Source: Enhydrobacter aerosaccus
GTDB taxonomy: Bacteria; Pseudomonadota; Alphaproteobacteria; Reyranellales; Reyranellaceae
Reading direction: 5' to 3'
Length of the DNA stretch: 37,804 nt
Assembly: GCA_903839865.1 (NCBI GenBank)
Contig: CAIMEE010000254.1
Location: 1-37,804, forward strand
The translations under genes were made by a program, and so were the position numbers. The notes below the pieces were generated by a model. The model did no database searches, was not told where the DNA came from, and saw only the letters and a list, made by a program, of their open reading frames with translations. Below, in pieces: positions 17,424 through 24,140 of this stretch. The number at the start of each line of letters is the position of its first letter. Within the stretch, counting starts at the first letter, position 1.

Positions 17424-18166
17424 GCTTTCGCTCCCCGCGCCTCGTTCATGATCCGGCGCATCTCGCGGATCGCAGCATCGAGACCCACGAAGATCGCCTC
17501 GCCCACCAGGAAGTGCCCGATGTTGAGCTCGCGCACGTCGGGGATCGCCGCGATTGGCGCCACGTCTGCGAAACTGAGGCCGTGGCCCATGTGACACTCG
17601 AGCCCGAGCCTGGCGCAAAGCGCCGCGCCCTTCTGCAGGCGCGCGAGTTCCGCCTGTTGCGCGGCACCCTCGAGCTCGCAGTAGCGGCCAGTGTGCAGCT
17701 CGACCACCGGCGCGCCGAGAGTGACCGCGGCTTCGAGCTGCCGGGGATCAGCCTCGATGAACAGCGAGACACGGATGCCCGCGTCCCTGAGCTTCGCCAC
17801 CATCGGCTTCAGGTGATTGTGCTGGCCCGCGGCATCGAGGCCTCCTTCGGTCGTCCGCTCCTCGCGCTTCTCCGGAACGATGCAGGCGGCATGCGGGCGA
17901 TGCTTGAGCGCAATGCCCACCATCTCGGGCGTCGCCGCCATCTCGAAGTTGAGCGGGATCTTGAGCTCGCGCATCAGCCCGTCGATGTCGGCGTCGACGA
18001 TGTGGCGCCGATCCTCGCGCAGGTGCGCAGTGATGCCGTCGGCTCCGGCCGCCGCCGCGATCGCCGCCGCGCGCAGCGGATCGGGGAGCTTGCCGCCGCG
18101 TGCGTTACGCACGGTGGCCACGTGGTCGATGTTCACTCCAAGACGCAGGGGGACGAGCGCAGGCAT
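17420..18166 (-). CDS. pdxJ: Pyridoxine 5'-phosphate synthase
   Basis: PdxJ condenses 3-amino-2-oxopropyl phosphate with deoxyxylulose 5-phosphate to pyridoxine 5'-phosphate in the DXP-dependent vitamin B6 pathway. The 248-residue TIM barrel begins [18 protein letters not shown] and continues with the phosphate- and substrate-binding segments [16 protein letters not shown] and [15 protein letters not shown]. It ends with [19 protein letters not shown] and [12 protein letters not shown]. All are diagnostic. It lies 38 bases after rel and overlaps acpS by 4 bases. Confidence 0.97.
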   Translation of the reverse strand: MPALVPLRLGVNIDHVATVRNARGGKLPDPLRAAAIAAAAGADGITAHLREDRRHIVDADIDGLMRELKIPLNFEMAATPEMVGIALKHRPHAACIVPEKREERTTEGGLDAAGQHNHLKPMVAKLRDAGIRVSLFIEADPRQLEAAVTLGAPVVELHTGRYCELEGAAQQAELARLQKGAALCARLGLECHMGHGLSFADVAPIAAIPDVRELNIGHFLVGEAIFVGLDAAIREMRRIMNEARGAKA

Positions 18167-18204
18167 GCGAAGCTTTCTTTATCTGGGACGAGGAAGGGGT
18201 GCCG

Positions 18205-20388
18205 TCAGTTGCGCGCGCGTTCGACGGCGTTGATCGCGGGCGTCGCGCGCAAGGCGGCGGTGATGTCGGCGAGATGCTTCACGTCGGCCACCTCTACGTC
18301 GATCACCATGTCGAAGAAATCCATCGACCGGTTCACGATGCGCAGGTTCGAGATGTTGCCTTCGTGGCGAGCGATCACCGTCGAGAGACTCGACAGGCTG
18401 CCGGGCTGGTTGGCGACAGTGACCTTGAGGCGGCCGGTATAGGACGGCGCGTCCTCGCCAACGGCGTCCCAGCCGACGTCAATCCAGCGCTCGGGCGAAT
18501 CGGAGAAGCTCTCCAGCGTGGCGCAATCGATCGTATGCAACGTGACGCCCTTGCCGGTGGTGATGATGCCCACGATGCGGTCGCCCGGCAGCGGATGGCA
18601 GCAGCGCGCGAAGTGCACCGCCATGCCGGGGATGAGACCCTTGATCGGAATCTGGCCATTCTCGGCGGCAGTGCGGCCGTTTTCGCTCGCCTTGGCCGCC
18701 TTGTTGCGCGCGCGCGTGATCGGCACGACGTCGGCACCGCCACGCGCGGAGGGACGCTGCTGCTTGAGGCCGGGATAGACCGCCGTCATGACCTCGCGCG
18801 CGCCGATGATGCCGGAGCCCACCGAGGCAATCAGGTCGTCGGTCGTCGCGTGCTTGAAGTTGGCCTTCACGCCATCGAGGCCCTTCTCCGTCGCCTCGTA
18901 GCCTTCCTCGTGGAATGTCTTGTCGAGCAGCGACTTGCCGAGCTGGATGTACTGTTCGCGCTGGCGCGTGCGGATGAAGCGGCGGATCGCGGCCTTGGCC
19001 TTGCCGGTGACGGCGAAGCGTTCCCAGGTCGGCGACGGCGTCTGCGCCTTCGAGGTCACGATCTCGATCTGGTCGCCGTTCGACAAGGTGGTGCGCAGCG
19101 GCAGCATGCGGCCGTTGATCTTGGCGCCCACACAGGTGTCGCCGACCTGGCTGTGCACGGCGTAGGCGAAATCGATCGGCGTGGCCCCGCGCGGCAGGGC
19201 GATCAGCTTGCCCTTGGGCGTGAAGCAGAACACCTGGTCCTGGAACATCTCGAGCTTGGTGTGCTCGAGGAATTCCTCGGCATTGGGCGCCTTGTCGAGG
19301 ATGTCGACCAGACTGCGCAGCCACGCGTACTGCGGCGCGTCGGTCGACGGCCCGCCTTCCTTGTAGACCCAGTGCGCGGCCACGCCACGATCGGCCTGGT
19401 CCTGCATGTCGGCGGTGCGGATCTGGATCTCGATGCGCTGGCCGAGCGGCCCGATCACGCCGGTGTGCAGCGAGCGATAGCCGTTGGGCTTGGGAACCGA
19501 GATGTAATCCTTGAAGCGCTGCGGCAGAACCTGAAAGGCGCCGTGCAGCAGACCCAGCGCCTGGTAGCACTGCGCGACATCGGCCACGATGATGCGGAAG
19601 GCCATGATGTCAGCAAGCTGTTCGAACGACACGTTCTTCTGCTGCATCTTGCGCCAGATCGAATAGGGCGTCTTCTCGCGTCCCGAGACCTGCGCGTCGA
19701 GGCCGCCGTCCTTCAGGCACTTGGCCAACTGGGCCTCGACCTGGGGTACGATCTCGTCGCCTTTTTCCTTCAGGTACCCGAGGCGCGCCTGCACGGAGGA
19801 GCGGCCATCCGGATTGAGTTCGGCGAAGGCAAGCTCCTCGAGTTCGCGCTTTACCCGCTCCATGCCGATGCGCGAGGCGAGCGGCGCATAGAGATCCATG
19901 GTCTCGCGCGCGATGCGCTTGCGGCGCGCGGGCTCCTTGATGTGATGGAGCGTGCGCATGTTGTGCAGGCGGTCGGCGAGCTTCACCAGCAGCACGCGGA
20001 TGTCCGACGACATCGCGAGCACCAGTTTGCGCAGGTTCTCGGCTTCCTTGGTGCTCTCGGACTGGACTTCCAGCCGCGACAGCTTGGTGACGCCGTCGAC
20101 CAGGCGCGCAATGTCCTCGCCGAACATGCCGGCGATCTCGTCGCGAGTGGCGTCGGTGTCCTCGATCGTGTCGTGCAGCAGGCCGGTGACGATCGACGAG
20201 GTGTCGAGCTTCATCTCGGCCAGGATGCCGGCCACTTCGACGGGATGGGAGAAATACGGATCGCCCGACGCACGCAGCTGGCTGCCATGCTTTTTCAGGC
20301 CGTAGACGTAGGCGCGGTTGAGCGCGTCCTCGTCCGCTTCCGGATCGTAGGACTGTACGCGTTCAACGAGTTCGAACTGACGAATCAT
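18205..20388 (-). CDS. rel: Bifunctional (p)ppGpp synthetase/hydrolase (Rel/SpoT family)
   Basis: This enzyme makes and degrades the alarmone (p)ppGpp in the stringent response. The 727 residues carry an intact HD hydrolase domain (H48, H72-D73, E76-D77, D139 in LADRLHNM). The synthetase domain follows with VPKPNGYRSLHT and EIQIRT, and an RFKD motif of the type found in bifunctional enzymes rather than the EXDD of RelA. A TGS domain starts near residue 390, then a helical and conserved-Cys region (HFARCCHPLPGDRI) and a C-terminal ACT domain from about residue 650. As the apparent single long RSH gene here, Rel is the suitable name. It lies 80 bases after rpoZ. A 10-pair dyad enclosing TATAAT lies directly before its ATG. 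Confidence 0.97.
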   Translation of the reverse strand: MIRQFELVERVQSYDPEADEDALNRAYVYGLKKHGSQLRASGDPYFSHPVEVAGILAEMKLDTSSIVTGLLHDTIEDTDATRDEIAGMFGEDIARLVDGVTKLSRLEVQSESTKEAENLRKLVLAMSSDIRVLLVKLADRLHNMRTLHHIKEPARRKRIARETMDLYAPLASRIGMERVKRELEELAFAELNPDGRSSVQARLGYLKEKGDEIVPQVEAQLAKCLKDGGLDAQVSGREKTPYSIWRKMQQKNVSFEQLADIMAFRIIVADVAQCYQALGLLHGAFQVLPQRFKDYISVPKPNGYRSLHTGVIGPLGQRIEIQIRTADMQDQADRGVAAHWVYKEGGPSTDAPQYAWLRSLVDILDKAPNAEEFLEHTKLEMFQDQVFCFTPKGKLIALPRGATPIDFAYAVHSQVGDTCVGAKINGRMLPLRTTLSNGDQIEIVTSKAQTPSPTWERFAVTGKAKAAIRRFIRTRQREQYIQLGKSLLDKTFHEEGYEATEKGLDGVKANFKHATTDDLIASVGSGIIGAREVMTAVYPGLKQQRPSARGGADVVPITRARNKAAKASENGRTAAENGQIPIKGLIPGMAVHFARCCHPLPGDRIVGIITTGKGVTLHTIDCATLESFSDSPERWIDVGWDAVGEDAPSYTGRLKVTVANQPGSLSSLSTVIARHEGNISNLRIVNRSMDFFDMVIDVEVADVKHLADITAALRATPAINAVERARN

Positions 20389-20389
20389 G

Positions 20390-20418
20390 GCAATCGTCCA
20401 TTATATGGGGACGATTGC
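20390..20418 (-). promoter_or_regulatory. Perfect dyad enclosing a TATAAT box immediately before rel
   Basis: GCAATCGTCC and GGACGATTGC are exact complements separated by 9 bases; the near arm ends one base before the rel ATG. On the minus strand the spacer contains a perfect TATAAT (20400-20405), with a weak -35 match (TGGAGT, 20423-20428) 17 bases upstream. Transcription from it would give an almost leaderless rel mRNA. The dyad could therefore be an operator over the -10 box. If transcription starts further up, it could be a hairpin that hides the region just before the start codon. Confidence 0.55.
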
Positions 20419-20443
20419 GCCTACTCCACGCAGAATGCGCGAA

Positions 20444-20464
20444 TAGCAGGGCCAAGCCCTGCTA
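20444..20464 (-). terminator. Strong hairpin after rpoZ (terminator-like, no U-tract)
   Basis: TAGCAGGGC (20444-20452) and GCCCTGCTA (20456-20464) form a perfect 9-pair stem with loop CAA. It begins 5 bases after the rpoZ stop on the minus strand. The bases after the stem (TTCGCGC) lack a T-run, so it may be a partial terminator, a pause site or an mRNA 3' end stabiliser between rpoZ and rel. Confidence 0.5.
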
Positions 20465-20468
20465 ATGT

Positions 20469-20831
20469 TTACTCGGTAACGTCGTCTTCCTCGGCCATAG
20501 GCAGAGCCTTGGGCTGGGCGGCTTCCGCGCCACCCTGGGCCAGCGCCGCGGCCAGCTCCTGCTCAAGCTCGGCCATCTCGTTGACCTCCTCGGGCTTGTC
20601 GATATCGGCATGCTTCTGCATGCCCGAGATCAGCGAGTCCTTGAGGGCGGTCTGGTCGAGCTTCGTCTCGGCGATCTCGCGCAGCGCCACGACCGGGTTC
20701 TTGTCGCGATCGCGGTCGACGGTGATCTGGGCACCGGCCGACACGTCGCGCGCGCGCTGGGCGGCGTACAGGACGAGTTCGAAGCGGTTGGGCACCTGCA
20801 CAATGCAGTCTTCAACAGTGACACGCGCCAT
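20469..20831 (-). CDS. rpoZ: RNA polymerase omega subunit
   Basis: Omega is the small subunit that helps assemble beta' into RNA polymerase and, in many bacteria, helps form a ppGpp site. The 120 residues start [29 protein letters not shown], the classic omega N-terminus. The segment VVALREIAE follows at about residue 47, then an acidic Ala/Glu-rich tail ending EEDDVTE. The ATG is preceded by AGAGGT. The motif TCAGAGGT occurs twice within 25 bases there; the nearer copy acts as ribosome site. rpoZ next to a Rel/SpoT gene is a conserved arrangement, fitting the shared ppGpp theme. Confidence 0.96.
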   Translation of the reverse strand: MARVTVEDCIVQVPNRFELVLYAAQRARDVSAGAQITVDRDRDKNPVVALREIAETKLDQTALKDSLISGMQKHADIDKPEEVNEMAELEQELAAALAQGGAEAAQPKALPMAEEDDVTE

Positions 20832-20893
20832 TTGTACCTCTGAGGTGGAAACCTCTGAATTCCGGGGAGCGGCGGGTTATACGCGCCCCAGCT

Positions 20894-20909
20894 TAAAAGA
20901 CAAGCTTTT
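20894..20909 (-). promoter_or_regulatory. Small stem-loop at the folK stop
   Basis: TAAAAG and CTTTTA pair around a short loop at the folK TAA, in the 76-base gap between folK and rpoZ. It is weak (A/T pairs mostly) and has no T-run after it, so at most it is a pause or mRNA-end element. The rest of the gap holds the repeated TCAGAGGT described under rpoZ. Confidence 0.25.
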
Positions 20910-21423
20910 AGAGCCTTTCGATGATCTGGTCCGGCGGCAGGGCGGCGACAAGGGCGGCAATCGGCGCGGCGGTTACGGGATGCCTCCAGGCCGGCGCCAG
21001 ATCGGCCAGCGGCCTCACGACGAAAGCCCGGGCCGCTATCCGGGGATGAGGCAAGGTCGCCCTGCCGGGGCCTCCCGGAGCAATCTCCCTACGATAATCC
21101 AGCAAATCCAGGTCGATCCTCCGGGCGGCGTTGGGCTCGCTCCGAACCCGCCCAAAAGCCTCCTCGACCTCGTGCAGGGCCTCCAGAAGCCGGTCTGCGG
21201 GCAGTTCTGTCGCGATTCTGGCCACGGCGTTCACGTACCAGGGCTGATCGGAGATCGGCACGGGGGCGCTCCGGTACCAGGGCGAGAGTGCCTGGACCCC
21301 GATCCCGCGGCCCCCCAGATCGGACAGGGCAGCCTTCAGCGTATCGACCGGAGCCCCATATGTAGGGTGCGGGAGATTAGCGCCCAATCCGATGTAAATT
21401 GAATCAGCCACGACTGTCCCCAC
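20908..21423 (-). CDS. folK: 6-hydroxymethyl-dihydropterin pyrophosphokinase
   Basis: HPPK transfers pyrophosphate from ATP to 6-hydroxymethyl-7,8-dihydropterin in folate synthesis. Family strings are IYIGLGANLPHP, SPWYRSAPVPISDQPWYVNAV, the Mg-binding RRIDLDLLDY and LPHPRIAARAFVVRPL. There is no ATG. GTG 21423 has GGAGG 9 bases upstream and is chosen, giving 171 residues. GTG 21411 lies four codons downstream with a weaker GGGGA, and GTG 21453 is further up with none. It is the first gene of the long minus-strand run and is divergent from the NYN gene across 143 bases. Confidence 0.93.
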   Translation of the reverse strand: MGTVVADSIYIGLGANLPHPTYGAPVDTLKAALSDLGGRGIGVQALSPWYRSAPVPISDQPWYVNAVARIATELPADRLLEALHEVEEAFGRVRSEPNAARRIDLDLLDYRREIAPGGPGRATLPHPRIAARAFVVRPLADLAPAWRHPVTAAPIAALVAALPPDQIIERL

Positions 21424-21482
21424 AGATACGTTCCTCCAACCCCTTGTGAACACTCGTATAAAGGCCTACACTTAACGTGCTT

Positions 21483-21511
21483 TAGGAGCGGTTCGCGCTA
21501 GTTGGCTCCTA
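21483..21511. promoter_or_regulatory. Inverted repeat in the folK / NYN divergent region
   Basis: TAGGAGC (21483-21489) and GCTCCTA (21505-21511) are perfect complements 15 bases apart, lying 60 bases before the folK GTG and 56 before the NYN ATG. It is well placed for a regulator of either gene, or as a leader hairpin of the NYN transcript. The AT-rich stretch after it (CTAAATAAAAAG) may hold a -10 region, but no clear promoter pair could be assigned. Confidence 0.35.
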
Positions 21512-21566
21512 CGGCTAAATAAAAAGTTTCGACCCCTCTGAACATATCGCTAAAAAGGATTTCGCC

Positions 21567-22178
21567 ATGAAAGGCAATTTTTACGACTCCGAGCGCGTAG
21601 CGCTGTTCATCGACGGCGCCAATCTCTACTCCGCCGCCCGCTCCCTCGGCTTCGACATCGACTACCGCCGCCTCCTCAAGGTCTTCCGCGAAAAAGGCCG
21701 GCTGGTCCGCGCCTACTATTACACCGCGTTGATCGAGGACCAGGAATACTCGCCGATCCGTCCGCTGATCGATTGGCTGGACTACAACGGCTACACCATG
21801 GTCACCAAGCCGACCAAGGAATTCACCGACGCCATGGGCCGCCGCAAGATCAAGGGCAACATGGACATCGAACTCGCCATCGACGTGCTCGAGATGGCCG
21901 AGCACCTCGACCATGTGATCCTGTTCTCCGGCGACGGCGACTTCCGCCGCCTGGTCGAAGCCGTGCAGCGCCGCGGCCTGCGCGTCTCCGTGGTCAGCAC
22001 GATCAAGTCCTCGCCGCCGATGGTGGCCGACGAGCTTCGCCGCCAGGCCGACGACTTCATCGAGCTGTCGGAGCTTGCGCCGTTGATCGCGCGCAACCCC
22101 TCGGAGCGCCCGCAGCGTCCGGCCACTGCCGAGCCCGACGACGCCCCAGCCGAGCACCTGATGCGCTCGTCGGCCTAA
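21567..22178 (+). CDS. NYN domain protein (LabA/DUF88 family), putative ribonuclease
   Basis: The 203-residue protein is a PIN-like NYN-domain member of the LabA/DUF88 family, thought to be metal-dependent RNases. The acidic residues expected for the site are present: D16 (LFIDGANLY), D100 in KGNMDIELAIDVL, D106, and D123 and D125 in FSGDGDFRRLV. The domain ends near residue 172. The remaining 30 residues are Pro/Ala/Asp-rich and look disordered. AGGA precedes the ATG at a good distance. The next gene starts 21 bases after the stop on the same strand, so they are probably co-transcribed. The RNA target is unknown. Confidence 0.9.
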   Translation: MKGNFYDSERVALFIDGANLYSAARSLGFDIDYRRLLKVFREKGRLVRAYYYTALIEDQEYSPIRPLIDWLDYNGYTMVTKPTKEFTDAMGRRKIKGNMDIELAIDVLEMAEHLDHVILFSGDGDFRRLVEAVQRRGLRVSVVSTIKSSPPMVADELRRQADDFIELSELAPLIARNPSERPQRPATAEPDDAPAEHLMRSSA

Positions 22179-22199
22179 GCCGGCCCCATAGCGCCTCTC

Positions 22200-22844
22200 G
22201 TGGCCTTACCGGCGTTCAAAGAGCCGCCGCTCGACTGTCCGCGCTGCCCCAGGCTCGTGGCGTTCCGCCGCGAGCTTCAGGCCCTGTATCCCGACTGGAA
22301 CAACGCGCCGGTCCGCTCGTTCGGCGGACTGGACGCGTCGCTTCTGATCGTGGGCCTCGCGCCCGGCATGAAGGGCGCCAATCGCACCGGACGTCCTTTC
22401 ACGGGCGATTACGCGGGCGAGCTTCTCTACTCGACCCTGCTCAAATTCGGTTTTGCCAAGGGCACGTTCAAGGCCGACCCCAACGACGGTCTCACGCTGG
22501 TCGGCGCCCGCATCTGCAACGCCGTGCGCTGCCTGCCGCCCGAGAACAAGCCGCTGCCGGTGGAATTCACCGAATGCCGGCCCTTCGTGCAGGCGGAGCT
22601 GGCAGCGATGTCGAAGCTCAAGGTCATCGTGGCGCTGGGGAAAGGCGCGCATGATCAGGTGCTGCGCGCGCTGGCGGTGAAGCCCGCCGGCGCCTACCCG
22701 TTCATTCACTCACGGCTGCATGCGCTGCCGAGCGGCATCACGCTCGCCGACAGCTATCACTGCTCGCGCTACAACACGAACACCGGCCGCCTCACGACCG
22801 AGATGTTTCACGACGTGTTCACGAAGGTGCGCGCGGCGCTTTAG
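22200..22844 (+). CDS. Uracil-DNA glycosylase, family 5 (UDGb)
   Basis: This enzyme removes uracil, and in known members other deaminated bases, from DNA. The 214-residue protein has four Cys for an iron-sulfur cluster: C13, C16, C111 and C126 (CPRC, NAVRCLPP, TECRPF). Motif A is GLAPGMKGANRTGRPFTGD. It lacks the catalytic polar residue of family 4 (GEAPG), placing it in family 5. The late motif is HCSRYNTNTGRLTTEM, near residues 187-202. The start is GTG 22200, the first usable codon after the NYN stop; the N-terminal CPRC box follows closely, so little can be missing. It is convergent with the glutathione peroxidase gene; the 129 bases between show no gene or clear terminator. Confidence 0.93.
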   Translation: MALPAFKEPPLDCPRCPRLVAFRRELQALYPDWNNAPVRSFGGLDASLLIVGLAPGMKGANRTGRPFTGDYAGELLYSTLLKFGFAKGTFKADPNDGLTLVGARICNAVRCLPPENKPLPVEFTECRPFVQAELAAMSKLKVIVALGKGAHDQVLRALAVKPAGAYPFIHSRLHALPSGITLADSYHCSRYNTNTGRLTTEMFHDVFTKVRAAL

Positions 22845-22973
22845 CCAAAAAGTTGACACGGTGTGCACCGAAATCCTGGGACACCTCCGTTGCAAGTGCC
22901 ACAAGGCTTTCCCGCGATTTGTACCGGATTCCGCCACCCCTCCGCGTAAGAATATTGCGCGGCTGAAAGTCGA

Positions 22974-23456
22974 TCAGCTCGCCAGCATCATCTCGATTTC
23001 GCCGGTGATCTCCTTGGAGGTCGGGCTGACCTTGCTGGGCCACGAGTGCGCCAGATGGCCGTCCTTGTCGAACAGGAACTTGTGGAAGTTCCACTTGGGC
23101 GCGACTGCATCGCCGGCGTGGCCCGATATCCATTCGTAGAGCCCGTGCGCGTCGACGCCCACGACGTTTGCCTTCGCCGTCATCGGGAAGGTGACGCCGA
23201 ACGAGGTCTCGCAGAACTTCTTGATCTCGGCTTCGCTCTTGGGCTCCTGCGCACCGAAATCGTTCGACGGCACGCCCAGCACGACCAGGCCCTTCGGCCC
23301 GTACTTCTCGTGCAGCTGCTGCAACTCGCTGTACTGCGGCGTGAACCCGCAGAACGAGGCCACGTTGACGACCAGCACGGGCTTGCCGGCGTAGTCCTTC
23401 AGGTGGATTTCCTTGCCGTCGATACCGGTGAAGCTGAAATCGTGGGCGGACGCCAT
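22974..23456 (-). CDS. Glutathione peroxidase family protein (Cys type)
   Basis: This is a thiol peroxidase of the GPx fold, 160 residues, reducing hydroperoxides. The peroxidatic residue is C36 (NVASFCGFTPQY), a Cys rather than selenocysteine. C82 (KKFCETSFG) sits where Cys-type GPx proteins have their resolving Cys, so thioredoxin is a more likely reductant than glutathione. W122 and N123 of the catalytic tetrad are present (KWNFHKFL). The usual Gln of the CNQFG box is Asp66 in GVPSNDFGAQEP, a substitution I have seen in other alphaproteobacteria. The gene begins 1 base after the molybdopterin oxidoreductase stop and is last in the TetR-headed operon. Confidence 0.93.
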   Translation of the reverse strand: MASAHDFSFTGIDGKEIHLKDYAGKPVLVVNVASFCGFTPQYSELQQLHEKYGPKGLVVLGVPSNDFGAQEPKSEAEIKKFCETSFGVTFPMTAKANVVGVDAHGLYEWISGHAGDAVAPKWNFHKFLFDKDGHLAHSWPSKVSPTSKEITGEIEMMLAS

Positions 23457-23457
23457 C

Positions 23458-24132
23458 TTACATCTCCTCGTCGTAACGTTGCTCTAGCCAGGGATCGCCG
23501 TAATTGTGATAGCCGCGTACTTCCCAGAAGCCCGGTTTGTCCAGCACCGAAAATTCCACGCGCTTGATCCACTTGGCGCTCTTCCAGAAATAGAGCTTGG
23601 GAATCACGACGCGCAGCGGGCCGCCGTGCTCTCGGCTGATCGCCTCGCCGTTCCAGCTCCAGGCCAGAAGCACATCCTCGGCCGCGAAATCGGCCAGCGG
23701 CACGTTGGTCGTATAGGTATCATAGGAGTGAAAGATCACGTGCTGGACCTCGGCCTTGGGCTTGACCAGCGCGATCAGGTCGCGCGCCGAGACGCCTTCC
23801 CACTTGTTGTCGTAGCGCGACCAGGCCGTCACGCAATGGATGTCGGTGGTGATGCTGGTTTTTGGAAGATCGCTGAACTCGCCCCACTTCAGGGTCGCAG
23901 GCTGCTCGACCTCGCCATCGACAAACAGGCGCCAGGCGTTGAGGGGGATCTCCGGCTGGACGCCGAGGTCCAGCACCGGCCAGGTCTCGACCTCGCGCTG
24001 GCCGGGCGGCAGCCGCTGCGAATGCGCCGCAGTCTTCCCCGTGAGCAGGCGGCCGTCCTCGGCCCACTTCTGCTTGGTGTCGATCAGCTTGCTCTTCAGC
24101 TTGCCGAACAGGGTGACATCGTCGTCCGCCAT
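23458..24132 (-). CDS. Molybdopterin-dependent oxidoreductase (sulfite oxidase-like domain)
   Basis: The 224-residue protein is a stand-alone sulfite oxidase/YedY-type molybdopterin domain (oxidoreductase molybdopterin-binding). The likely molybdenum ligand is C100 (TDIHCVTAWSRYDNKWEGV). Other family strings are HSYDTYTTNVPL, LAWSWNGEAISREHGGPLR and the C-terminal FWKSAKWIKRVEF followed by GFWEVRGYHNYGDPW. There is no Tat or Sec signal and no heme or dimerisation domain, so it should be cytoplasmic, unlike MsrP. The ATG at 24132 has GAGG 5 bases ahead and follows the acyl-CoA synthetase stop by 8 bases. An upstream start in the same frame would lie inside that gene. The substrate is unknown. 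Confidence 0.9.
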   Translation of the reverse strand: MADDDVTLFGKLKSKLIDTKQKWAEDGRLLTGKTAAHSQRLPPGQREVETWPVLDLGVQPEIPLNAWRLFVDGEVEQPATLKWGEFSDLPKTSITTDIHCVTAWSRYDNKWEGVSARDLIALVKPKAEVQHVIFHSYDTYTTNVPLADFAAEDVLLAWSWNGEAISREHGGPLRVVIPKLYFWKSAKWIKRVEFSVLDKPGFWEVRGYHNYGDPWLEQRYDEEM

Positions 24133-24140
24133 GACGCCCT

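Noticed and set aside
18100-21402. An 1100-codon open frame on the plus strand, opposite pdxJ, rel, rpoZ and folK
   Set aside because: It is antisense to well-identified genes, has low-complexity Arg/Gly/Asp/His-rich content and no recognisable motif; such frames are expected in GC-rich coding DNA.
22853-22870. TTGACA followed by CGGTG-TG-CACCG after the glycosylase gene, as a promoter or operator
   Set aside because: It lies between convergent genes, has no -10 partner, and the short dyad is easily found by chance.
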